Below are positions 1 to 8,800 of a DNA stretch of 64,000 nt, one piece after another (positions within the stretch are counted from its first letter, which is position 1; each line of letters opens with the position of its first letter). The notes beneath the pieces are model-generated. The model saw nothing but the letters and a program-made list of their open reading frames with translations, was not told where the DNA came from and made no database searches. The translations under genes and the position numbers were made by a program. The DNA is taken from NCBI GenBank assembly GCA_016718035.1, contig JADKEK010000002.1:496001-560000 (forward strand). The letters are read 5' to 3'. Source of the DNA: Bacteroidota bacterium. GTDB taxonomy: Bacteria > Bacteroidota > Bacteroidia > Chitinophagales > BACL12.

Positions 1-110
1 CCCGTAACCACTGCACCTGTGTTGCGAACGGTCTTTACGATTTTCTCAGCCGTTTTGTCAACCAAAGTGTGGTCAAAAGATTTCAGTTTCATTCTGATTT
101 TATAGGTCAT
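1..110 (-). CDS. rpsJ: 30S ribosomal protein S10, N-terminal part (cut by window edge)
   Basis: Reading the minus strand from the ATG at 108-110 gives MTYKIRMKLKSFDHTLVDK and continues through a KIVKTVRNTGAVVTG segment, the characteristic N-terminus of ribosomal protein S10 (small-subunit head; also NusE in transcription antitermination). Only 36 residues are inside the window. It follows fusA by 21 bp on the same strand, the usual Bacteroidota order rpsL-rpsG-fusA-rpsJ, so it is read as the last gene of the str operon or the entry to the S10 operon. Confidence 0.93.
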   Translation of the reverse strand, partial: MTYKIRMKLKSFDHTLVDKTAEKIVKTVRNTGAVVT

Positions 111-131
111 ACTACTGTATTCTTACTTTTA

Positions 132-2237
132 TCAATTAACTGTTACTTTTCCTTTTGATTTAGATATCACCTCTTCAGACACTGACGCTGGCGCCGGTGC
201 AAAGTGTGAGAACTCGAGAATTGAAGTTGCACGTCCTGAAGTGATGGTTCTTAATTGTGTTACATAACCAAACATTTCACTCAGTGGAACTTTTGCTTTG
301 ATAACAGTTGCGTTGTTTTTGTTATCAAAACCTTCAATCATACCACGACGACGGTTTAAGTCACCAATTACATCACCCATATGATCTTCAGGAGTAATAA
401 CTTCTAATTTCATGATAGGCTCAAGTAATTGCGGTCCTGCATTTTTACCTGCATCGCGGAAAGCAATTTTAGCTGCCATCTCAAAAGAGAATGCATCAGA
501 GTCAACTGCGTGGAATGAACCGTCGAACAAACGAACTTTTAAGCTGTCCATGGTGTAACCGGCTAAAACGCCTGTTGACATTGCTTCTTTGAAACCTTTT
601 TCAACAGATGGTACATATTCCCTTGGGATAGCACCTCCGAAGATGTCGTTCACAAATTGTAAACCGATAACACCATCATCTGCAGGTCCAATTTCAAATT
701 GGATATCAGCGAATTTACCACGACCACCTGTTTGCTTTTTGTAAACCTCACGGTGTTTAATTGTTTTGGTAAATGATTCTTTATAAGCAACCTCAGGAGC
801 ACCCTGATTAACTTCGATTTTAAATTCGCGTTTTAAACGGTCAACGATAATTTCAAGGTGTAACTCACCCATACCACGAACTACAGTTTGGCCTGTTTCT
901 TCATCAAAGTTTACTTTGAATGTAGGATCCTCTTCTGCTAATTTCGCTAAAGCCATACCCAATTTATCAACGTCGGCCTGAGTTTTAGGCTCAATTGCCA
1001 AACCGATAACCGGATCAGGGAATTTAATGCTTTCCAAAGCGATTGGATTGTTCTCATCACAAAGGGTATCACCTGTTCTGATATCTTTAAAACCAACTGC
1101 TGCTCCAATATCACCAGCTTCGATTGTATCGAGTGGGTTTTGTTTATTGGCATGCATTTGTAGGATACGGGAAATACGTTCTTTTTTACCTGTTCTTACG
1201 TTTAATACATATGAACCTGCATCTAATTTACCGGCATACACCCGGAAGAATGCTAAACGACCTACGAATGGGTCAGTCATAATTTTGAATGCTAAAGCCG
1301 TAAACGGTTCTTTAGAATCCGGTTGACGAGACAATTCTTCTTCTGTGTCTGGGTTAGTACCTTTCACTGCATCGATATCGAGTGGTGAAGGCAAATAACG
1401 GCAAACTGCATCCAACATGAACTGAACACCTTTGTTTTTGAAAGATGAACCGCACAACATTGGGATAATAGCGATATCGATAGTTGCTTTACGGATAGCC
1501 GTAATCAACTCTTCTTCTGTAATTGAATCAGGATTGTCGAAGAATTTTTCCAATAATGCATCATCGTATTCAGCAACTGCTTCAACGAGGTGGTTACGGT
1601 ATTCAACAACGAGGTCTTTCATATCATCCGGAATAGGCACTTCTTTGTAAGTCATACCCTGAGTTTCATCATCCCAAATGATAGCCTTGTTGGTGATTAA
1701 ATCAACAATACCTTTAAAAGTTTCTTCAGCGCCGATAGGTAATACCAGTGGAACCGGATTAGCACCTAAAATTTCTTTTACTTGTTTAACAACTTCAAGA
1801 AAATCGGCACCTGAACGGTCCATTTTGTTTACGAAACCTAAGCGAGGAACTTTATAACGGTTAGCTTGGCGCCAAACTGTTTCAGATTGTGGTTCAACAC
1901 CACCAACTGCGCAGAATAACGCAACAACACCATCTAATACACGGAGTGAACGTTCAACCTCAACGGTGAAATCCACGTGTCCGGGAGTATCGATAATGTT
2001 TACTTTATAATCTTCATTTCTGTATTTCCAGTGCGTAGTTGTAGCAGCAGAAGTAATAGTGATACCACGTTCTTTCTCTTGCTCCATCCAGTCCATAGTA
2101 GCAGCACCATCGTGTACTTCACCGATTTTATGCGTGATACCAGTATAAAACAAAATACGCTCAGTGGTAGTCGTTTTACCGGCATCAATATGCGCCGCGA
2201 TCCCTATGTTACGAGTGTATTTTAAATCTCTTGCCAT
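132..2237 (-). CDS. fusA: Elongation factor G
   Basis: Translational GTPase that drives translocation and, with RRF, ribosome recycling. At 701 residues it has the normal EF-G length. GTPase motifs are intact: G1 AHIDAGKT (15-22), G2 RGITITSA (57-64), G3 DTPGH (83-87), G4 NKMD (137-140). The C-terminal half has the domain IV/V signatures, including a GGRGKFADI-type segment and FGYVTQLRTITSGRA near the end. It lies 15 bp downstream of rpsG as annotated (22 bp if the rpsG frameshift is corrected) and 21 bp upstream of rpsJ. The position in the str operon marks it as the main housekeeping EF-G rather than a paralogue. Confidence 0.98.
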   Translation of the reverse strand: MARDLKYTRNIGIAAHIDAGKTTTTERILFYTGITHKIGEVHDGAATMDWMEQEKERGITITSAATTTHWKYRNEDYKVNIIDTPGHVDFTVEVERSLRVLDGVVALFCAVGGVEPQSETVWRQANRYKVPRLGFVNKMDRSGADFLEVVKQVKEILGANPVPLVLPIGAEETFKGIVDLITNKAIIWDDETQGMTYKEVPIPDDMKDLVVEYRNHLVEAVAEYDDALLEKFFDNPDSITEEELITAIRKATIDIAIIPMLCGSSFKNKGVQFMLDAVCRYLPSPLDIDAVKGTNPDTEEELSRQPDSKEPFTALAFKIMTDPFVGRLAFFRVYAGKLDAGSYVLNVRTGKKERISRILQMHANKQNPLDTIEAGDIGAAVGFKDIRTGDTLCDENNPIALESIKFPDPVIGLAIEPKTQADVDKLGMALAKLAEEDPTFKVNFDEETGQTVVRGMGELHLEIIVDRLKREFKIEVNQGAPEVAYKESFTKTIKHREVYKKQTGGRGKFADIQFEIGPADDGVIGLQFVNDIFGGAIPREYVPSVEKGFKEAMSTGVLAGYTMDSLKVRLFDGSFHAVDSDAFSFEMAAKIAFRDAGKNAGPQLLEPIMKLEVITPEDHMGDVIGDLNRRRGMIEGFDNKNNATVIKAKVPLSEMFGYVTQLRTITSGRATSILEFSHFAPAPASVSEEVISKSKGKVTVN

Positions 2238-2252
2238 TGTATTTGTCTTTAA

Positions 2253-2726
2253 CTAATTATTATGATTTAAAGTGTGCAAAAGCTTTGTTTGCTTCAGCCA
2301 TTTTATGAACATCTTCTTTTTCTTAATTGTTGCACCTTCACCTTTTGCTGCAGCAACAACTTCTGCGGCTAATTTTTCTGCCATTGATTTACCACTGCGT
2401 TTGCGAGCAAACATGATTAACCATTTCATAGATAATGAAATCTTGCGGTCAGGGCGAATCTCTGTAGGAATCTGGAAGTTAGCACCACCAATACGGCGGC
2501 TTTTTACCTCAACACCCGGAGTTACGTTGCTTAATGCTTTTTTCCAAATTTCGTAACCATTTTCACCGGTTTGTTTTTCTACTAAATCAATAGCATCGTA
2601 AAAAATGCCAAAAGTGATGCTCTTTTTACCTTCGTACATCATCATGTTTACGAAACGGGTAACCAGTGCATCATTAAACTTAGGGTCTAACGGTAAATAT
2701 CTTTTTTTAGGTTTTAGCTTTCTCAT
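2253..2726 (-). CDS. rpsG: 30S ribosomal protein S7, C-terminus frameshifted in this sequence
   Basis: S7 nucleates the 30S head and contacts the E-site tRNA. The N-terminal 130 or so residues are typical (MRKLKPKKRYLPLDPKF, then VEVKSRRIGGANFQIPTE). The last 24 residues as read are not S7-like. Adding one A to the A5 run (T5 at 2317-2321 on the plus strand) restores the expected ending EDVHKMAEANKAFAHFKS with a stop at 2260-2262 and a total of 155 residues, the family's usual length. A missing homopolymer base in the sequence is the simplest explanation. Lies between rpsL and fusA. Confidence 0.95.
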   Translation of the reverse strand: MRKLKPKKRYLPLDPKFNDALVTRFVNMMMYEGKKSITFGIFYDAIDLVEKQTGENGYEIWKKALSNVTPGVEVKSRRIGGANFQIPTEIRPDRKISLSMKWLIMFARKRSGKSMAEKLAAEVVAAAKGEGATIKKKKMFIKWLKQTKLLHTLNHNN

Positions 2727-2753
2727 TGGTTATAATTGCTACCTTTTTTCAAA

Positions 2754-3158
2754 TTATTTTTTCTTTGCCGGAGCTGCTGCAGCACCTGCTTTAGGACGTT
2801 TAGTTCCGTATTTAGAACGACTTTTTTTACGGTTGTTTACACCGGCAGTATCGAGTGCACCACGAACAATGTGGTAACGAACACCCGGAAGATCTTTAAC
2901 CCTGCCGCCGCGAATCAATACGATTGAGTGCTCTTGCAAGTTGTGACCTTCACCCGGAATGTAGGCGATAATTTCTGTTTGATTGGTTAAACGCACTTTA
3001 GCCACCTTGCGTAACGCAGAGTTTGGCTTCTTTGGAGTTGTTGTGTAAACCCTGGTGCATACACCACGTTTTTGAGGACATGCATCTAGTGCACGGCTCT
3101 TGCTGGCAGCTTTAATAGCTACTCTTCCATTGCGAACTAATTGTTGTATTGTAGGCAT
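2754..3158 (-). CDS. rpsL: 30S ribosomal protein S12
   Basis: Decoding-centre protein of the 30S subunit and first gene of the str operon. The protein has 134 residues, with MPTIQQLVRNGR at the start, the TTPKKPNSALRKVAKV core and GRVKDLPGVRYHIVRG. Both lysines whose mutation gives streptomycin resistance in other bacteria (here K43 and K88) are wild type. The C-terminus carries a low-complexity Ala/Lys tail (AGAAAAPAKKK), common in Bacteroidota S12. Two promoters are seen upstream at 3190-3221 and 3325-3355. Confidence 0.98.
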   Translation of the reverse strand: MPTIQQLVRNGRVAIKAASKSRALDACPQKRGVCTRVYTTTPKKPNSALRKVAKVRLTNQTEIIAYIPGEGHNLQEHSIVLIRGGRVKDLPGVRYHIVRGALDTAGVNNRKKSRSKYGTKRPKAGAAAAPAKKK

Positions 3159-3189
3159 TTGTTAAACTTCAACTTTTCTTTTGGGGCTG

Positions 3190-3221
3190 CAAAGATAGAA
3201 GTTAGGGAGGTAATTAACAAA
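3190..3221 (-). promoter_or_regulatory. Proximal promoter of the str operon
   Basis: On the minus strand there is an exact -7 element TATCTTTG (3190-3197) and, after a 20 bp spacer, a -33 TTTG (3218-3221), matching the Bacteroidota housekeeping consensus. It would start transcription about 25-30 nt upstream of rpsL. Confidence 0.65.
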
Positions 3222-3324
3222 TCGGTGTGCACAAATCTTGCGAAGTAGTGCAGTCGAGCCAATATTGTAAACGCTATCGGTGTTTACCCCCTTAATTTCG
3301 ACACGCGGCCTTAAAAATGGACTG

Positions 3325-3355
3325 CAAAGGTAAGCAAAGTACCGAACAATCCAAA
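3325..3355 (-). promoter_or_regulatory. Distal promoter of the str operon
   Basis: Minus-strand -7 element TACCTTTG (3325-3332) and -33 TTTG (3352-3355) with a 19 bp spacer, a full consensus match. It would give a leader of about 160 nt before rpsL. The rest of 3159-3537 contains only this promoter region and the upstream region of the divergent lipoprotein gene. A 65-codon reading frame here (3162-3359) has no protein-like features. Confidence 0.65.
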
Positions 3356-3537
3356 CCAAGGCTTAAAAAAATGTGTACTAAATGTGCAAATCTCCCCTAA
3401 ATCCTATGGAAACAGGGGTTTGTGGGGTAAGATTAATTTCTTCCTAATCCCCCGGGTTGGGTGATTTTAACTGGGCTAAGTCCTAAATTACTTTAGCAGT
3501 TGATTGGATTGCCTACCTTTACACCATATTTATATAT

Positions 3538-3978
3538 ATGTTCAAATCAACAACCACTCAAATTATCGCTGTAGCGACTACCATTATGCTTTTAACGGCT
3601 TGTGGCAACAAAAAAACCACCAGCCCGGAAGTAACCGAAAATACCGATACCTTAGTCCAAACCACTACGACTCAGCCTGAGGTTACCGACAATTCTACCG
3701 AAACCCCTCCAACAAATACTATCGCAGAAAAAACCGACACCCCGGTAGAAAAACCAGTGGTTAAAGCTGATGTATCCGGCAAAGGAACAATTGTTCAAAA
3801 AGGTGATATATGGGTAATCAGAACAGCAGGCTCTGAAGGCACTGATTATTTACCATCCAATTTGACAAAAGCATTCCAGGTGGACGGAAAAGCAGTAACC
3901 TTTGAGGCTAATCTGGATGAAATTCCTCCTGGTGTTCGTATGGCTGGAAGGCCTGTTACACTGGTAAGTATTAAGTAA
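3538..3978 (+). CDS. Small secreted lipoprotein of unknown function
   Basis: 146 residues. The N-terminus is a lipoprotein signal peptide ending in the lipobox LTAC (Cys about residue 22), so it is probably anchored in the inner leaflet of the outer membrane. A Thr/Pro/Glu-rich linker follows (about 25-75). The C-terminal 65 residues (from GKGTIVQKGDIWVIR to the end, with YLPSNL and PPGVRMAGRPV) form a compact conserved-looking domain that I recognise only as a hypothetical small Bacteroidota domain. A near-consensus -7 element TACCTTTA lies at 3514-3521. Monocistronic. Confidence 0.85.
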   Translation: MFKSTTTQIIAVATTIMLLTACGNKKTTSPEVTENTDTLVQTTTTQPEVTDNSTETPPTNTIAEKTDTPVEKPVVKADVSGKGTIVQKGDIWVIRTAGSEGTDYLPSNLTKAFQVDGKAVTFEANLDEIPPGVRMAGRPVTLVSIK

Positions 3979-4193
3979 TAATTAACTACACATTTGGGAT
4001 ATTCCGCCAGTATATGTATCTACATATAACCACGGAAAACTGCAATACATGTCTAATTGTGACATAGTTATTAGGCCTATTTTATTTTATTGGCAGCTAT
4101 AATTTATTGACAATCAGTATTTTGTTAAATACCTGGGTTTACCGTGTGTTAGAATTATGCCCACTTGTGACAAAAATGTAACATTTTGTAACA

Positions 4194-4201
4194 TATATTT
4201 G
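4194..4201 (+). promoter_or_regulatory. Probable -7 element for the first barrel gene
   Basis: TATATTTG is an exact match to the TAnnTTTG element and lies 27 nt before the ATG at 4229. No convincing -33 TTTG is present at the usual distance, so this is a partial promoter call. Confidence 0.4.
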
Positions 4202-4228
4202 CGCCTCACAGCCAATTTAAAATTGAAT

Positions 4229-4894
4229 ATGAAAAAAACACTCCTTTTAGTATTTTCTTTGGTAACACTTGCTGTTCAGGCACAGCAATTCCGTTACGGT
4301 TTTTCGATTGCACCGGCTCAAAACATTTTGAGTTTTGACACTAAGTTATATAGTGAGCCGACTGCTTATAGAGGATTTCAATATGGATTAATCCTTGACC
4401 AAACTATTGGTAAAGGTGAACATATTGCTTTAACATTCGGATTAAATTTAAATTACACCAATAGTGGTTTAACCAGCGTGGTTGAAAACCAGGGTGACGA
4501 TTTGAAAGAATGGGCGGTAAGAAGCCGTTATTTAGAAATTCCACTTACCCTTCGTTTGCGCACAGGTCAAATTGGAAAATTTATTTTTTATGGTGAAGGT
4601 GGTGCATCTTACGGTCATGGGTTACGCGCTGTTGGCGATTACACCGTGAATGGCGTTAGAAGAGATTCTGATTTTGATTATTATAATAAAGGAAATGGAA
4701 ATGGTATTACCTATTACGAAAAAAATGCAAGTATAGTTATGGGCTTAGGTACCGAAATTGCCATCACTGAAACGGCGTCTATTTTAATAGGCTTTTTCCA
4801 TCAAAAGGGATTACTTTCAGTGTATGAAGACAACAACGATGAAAGTATATTAAAGCTCAACCAAACAGGAATTAAAATTGCCGGATTATTCTAA
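4229..4894 (+). CDS. Outer-membrane beta-barrel protein (porin-like family)
   Basis: 221 residues from the ATG at 4229. An upstream in-frame ATG at 4157 would put 24 non-signal residues before the signal peptide and overlap the -7 element, so it is rejected. A signal peptide (MKKTLLLVFSLVTLAVQAQ) is followed by alternating beta strands starting QQFRYGFSIAPA, typical of the small Bacteroidota outer-membrane barrel families (OMP_b-brl type). The next gene, 28 bp downstream, is a diverged copy, so the pair is a tandem duplication. The ligand is unknown. Confidence 0.82.
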   Translation: MKKTLLLVFSLVTLAVQAQQFRYGFSIAPAQNILSFDTKLYSEPTAYRGFQYGLILDQTIGKGEHIALTFGLNLNYTNSGLTSVVENQGDDLKEWAVRSRYLEIPLTLRLRTGQIGKFIFYGEGGASYGHGLRAVGDYTVNGVRRDSDFDYYNKGNGNGITYYEKNASIVMGLGTEIAITETASILIGFFHQKGLLSVYEDNNDESILKLNQTGIKIAGLF

Positions 4895-4922
4895 TTTACT
4901 CACATCAAAATCAACATATAAA

Positions 4923-5567
4923 ATGAAATCTAATTATATATTATATACACTCATCAGTTGCTTCGTATTATTTTCATTTACGGCAAGTGCTCAGCAATTT
5001 CGTTATGGTGCTAACATTGCACCTGCAGCAAGCTGGTGGATAGTAGAAGGCGATTTATATATCACTTCAGGAAACAGTATTGGTTTCCAAGTTGGCGGCA
5101 CAATTGATTTAACCCTTGGCGAAAGTGAAAGATTTGCTATTCAAAGTGGATTAAACTTTACTTCTGCTCCTGGAAAATTCGAGCAAAATCCCGAATCACC
5201 TAGTTTTGCAGGAAAAGCCTGGGACTATTCAGTAAAAACTATTGACTTACCTATTTTATTGCGATTACGTTCTGATGAATTAGGCAAAACGGTATTATTT
5301 GCACAATATGGTTTAACCCTTGGATTTACAATGGCAAGTAATGTGAATATACGCGATGGAAAAAATGGCGGTAATGAATTTGATTATGAAAGTTTGAATA
5401 CCAGTCTAACAATGGGTACCGGAATTGAATATGCATTAAACGACAAAATGGATTTAATGTTAACGTTGTTTTTCCAAAATGGTACTAAAAATATGATTAT
5501 TACCAATGCGAATGATGACAATATGTTTCCACAACAGTTGGGATTAAGAGCGGGAATATTATTTTAA
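4923..5567 (+). CDS. Outer-membrane beta-barrel protein, paralogue of the preceding gene
   Basis: 214 residues from the ATG at 4923; an in-frame ATG at 4878 lies inside the preceding gene and would precede the signal peptide. The signal peptide ends TASAQQ. The mature start QQFRYGANIAPA matches the upstream paralogue, as do the downstream strand patterns (ETG/ESERFAIQSGLNF, LPILLRLRSDELGK, and a final GLRAGILF like the paralogue's GIKIAGLF). Co-transcribed with it (28 bp gap), and followed by a strong terminator at 5588-5616. Confidence 0.82.
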   Translation: MKSNYILYTLISCFVLFSFTASAQQFRYGANIAPAASWWIVEGDLYITSGNSIGFQVGGTIDLTLGESERFAIQSGLNFTSAPGKFEQNPESPSFAGKAWDYSVKTIDLPILLRLRSDELGKTVLFAQYGLTLGFTMASNVNIRDGKNGGNEFDYESLNTSLTMGTGIEYALNDKMDLMLTLFFQNGTKNMIITNANDDNMFPQQLGLRAGILF

Positions 5568-5587
5568 TAATAATTTAAATATTTTTT

Positions 5588-5616
5588 AAGGCGATTCATT
5601 CAGAATCGCCTTTTTT
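5588..5616 (+). terminator. Rho-independent terminator after the barrel pair
   Basis: A perfect 10 bp stem AAGGCGATTC / GAATCGCCTT with a 5 nt loop is followed by a T run. The remainder of the gap 5617-5899 is AT-rich and shows no gene or other structure that I can support. Confidence 0.9.
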
Positions 5617-5899
5617 ATTTTTAATAATGCGACTACCTTTTTTGAAAATCAATTATTAAGTTGTCCTGTTATTTAAATTAACAAAGAACAAAAAAGTATT
5701 ACATTAAATTGATATACTAATAACACACCGAAATAGCTTCAAACAAAATTTACCTGAGTAATACTATTTATTAGTACCTGACAAAAAAATTATTGAATTT
5801 GTTATTAAATCTTTAAATACCCGTAGTTTAATAATAACGCAACAGTTGGTCTTGAATTTTGCGCAATCAATTAACAAATTAATCACTAAAACCAATTTT

Positions 5900-8800
5900 A
5901 TGATTCGCAAAATGTACATTTTCGGAATGTTCGTTTCGTTATTGGGTTTGTTTCAACAAACGCAAGCGCAAACGGCATTTACAGCGGGCAATATAGTTAT
6001 TGTTCGCGTTGGTGATGGTAGCACTTCATTAATAAATACCGGTAATCCCGTATTTCTTGATGAGTATACCACCACTGGTTCATTAGTTCAATCAATTGCA
6101 TTACCTATTGCAGTTGATGGAACAAATAAACGTTTAATATTAAGTGGCACTGCTACATCAGAGGGTGCTTTATCAAGATCTGCTGATGGTTCAGCATTAG
6201 TATTAACAGGTTACGATGCAGCACCTGGAGGCGCAACGTCTTTAAGTGGAACATCTGCAGCTTCTGTAAACCGCACAGTAGGATTAATTTATGCTGATGG
6301 AACCTTAAATACGTCTACAGGATTAACTGATTTCGCATCAGCAAACAATCCACGTTCAGCTACAACTACTAATGGAACTGATTTATGGATGACTGGTGGA
6401 GCAGGTGGAATTCGTTATGCTACTTTAGGCGCAACAACTTCAAATGATTTATCAAGTGCAACATTAGCAAATGTTCGTGTAGTACAAATATTCGATAATC
6501 AATTGTATTTTTCAACTGCAAGCGGAACAACATATCGTGTTGGTTCTGTTGGAACTGGTTTACCAACCAGCGGTTTACAAACATTAACTCATTTAACAGG
6601 TATTCCTGCTGCAACAGGTTCTCCATATGGTTATTTCATGGCCGATTTAGATGGTGCTCCGGGAATTGATGTTATTTATGTTGCTGATGATGGTGCAAAT
6701 GCATTAAGAAAATATTCATTAGTTGCAGGTACTTGGACTTTAAACGGAACAATTGGTGTTGATGCTGATGATTATCGTGGTATTACAGGTTCTGTTAGTG
6801 GAACTACTGTAACATTGTATTGCACAATTAAGGGTGGTTCAGGCGCAACAGGTGGTGGTCAAATTGTAACCTTAACAGATGCTTCAGGATACAATGGTGC
6901 ATTTGCCGGTGTGCCAACATTACTTTTTACTGCTGCTATAAATACTTCTATTCGTGGCATTTCAATGGCACCAGAAGCAACTTGCACACCTGTTTTATGG
7001 TATGCTGATGCAGATGGTGATAATTATGGTGATTTAGCTTCTACACAATCATCTTGCACAATGCCTTCAGGTTATGTAGCTGATAGTACTGATTGTAACG
7101 ATGCTGATGGTGCAATTTATCCCGGTGCCACAGAATTATGTAATTCAATAGATGACAATTGTGATGGAACTACTGATGAAGAATTTATTAATCCAATTAT
7201 TACTTTCGCTTCAAGTGAATTAGTTGCTGGTTTAACCGGACCTTCAAGTTCACAATCTCCATATTTAACTCCATTAAAACCTGGTGTTCAGTTTACTTCT
7301 ATTTTTACAGCCGGTGATGTGTTTGGCGACTATACAGCTTCTGGATTAATGGATGGAATTGGCGCATATGATAATGGTGATGGTACATTTACTGTATTGA
7401 TTAACCATGAAATCGGAAACACATTAGGTGTAGTTCGCGACCATGGATTTATTGGAACATTTGTTTCAAAATGGATTATTAATAAAGCTGATTTATCAGT
7501 TGTTTCAGGTGGTGATTTAATGCAAAATGCATTTGTTTGGAATGCAATAACAAGCACTTACGAACCTGCTACTGCAGCATTTAGTCGTTTCTGTTCTTCT
7601 GACCTTCCAGCCCAAACTGCATTTTATAATTCAGCAAGTGGAAATGGTTCAACAGAAAAAATATTTATGAATGGCGAAGAGTCAGGAAATGAAGGTCGTC
7701 AGTTTGCACATATTGTTACAGGTGCTGAAGCTGGAAATTCATATGAATTAGCTGCGCTTGGAAAAGCCGGATGGGAAAATTCAGTAGCCAGCTATTATGC
7801 GCAGGATAAAACTGTTGTAGTAGAATTAGATGATAATACAACAAACGGTCAGGTTTATGTATATGTTGGAACTAAAACTAACACTGGACTTGAAATTGAA
7901 AAAGCGGGTTTAACAAATGGTATTTTATATGGTATTACTGTAGATGGCATGTCTACTGAATCATCATTAAGCATCCCAGCGGCAAATACTGCATTTTCAT
8001 TAACATCACTTGGTTCAGTTAGCAGTTTATCAGGTGCAACGTTAAACACCAACTCAATTACTGCAGGTGTAACCAACTTTTTACGTCCGGAAGACGGTGC
8101 TTGGGATCCACAAAATCCTTCAATATTTTATTTTGTAACAACTAACTCATTTACAGCTCCAAGCCGTTTATGGAAATTAGTATTTACTGATATTAATAAT
8201 CCTGAATTAGGAGGTACTATTACTGCATTATTAGATGGCACAGAAGGTCCAAAAATGATGGATAATATGACTGTAGATAATGCCGGTAACATCATTATTC
8301 AGGAGGATCCGGGTAATCAAAAATATTTAGCTCGTATTTGGGAATATCGTATTGCTACAGACGAGTTAATTGAAATTGCTCAGCACGACGAAAACAGATT
8401 TATTTTAGGTGCCCCTTCTTACTTAACACAAGATGAAGAATCATCAGGTGTAATTGATATCTCATCGATTTTAGGCCCAGGCATGTTGTTACTCGATGAC
8501 CAAGCACATTATGCTATTCCGGGTGCGGTTGTTGAAGGTGGACAATTATTGGTGATGTATAATCCTGATTCAGAAACTGGTGTTTATACTGCGACAGATA
8601 CAGTTCGTGTTAATACAAATTCAGCTTGTACCGCTACTGGAGTAGTTTTAGGAACTCCTATGACTTCTGACAACTGTGTAGTTGCAAGTGTAAGTAATGA
8701 TGCACCTACTTCATACCCTCTTGGTAATACAACAGTAACTTGGACTGTAACCGACGGTTCAGGAAATTCAACAACAGGAACTCAAGTTGTAATTGTTACA

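Noticed and set aside
2253..2330. Programmed ribosomal frameshift in rpsG
   Set aside because: S7 genes are not known to use one, there is no slippery heptamer or downstream structure, and a missing homopolymer base explains it more simply.
3162..3359. 65-codon leader peptide upstream of rpsL
   Set aside because: Overlaps two promoter elements and lacks a conserved or codon-typical sequence.
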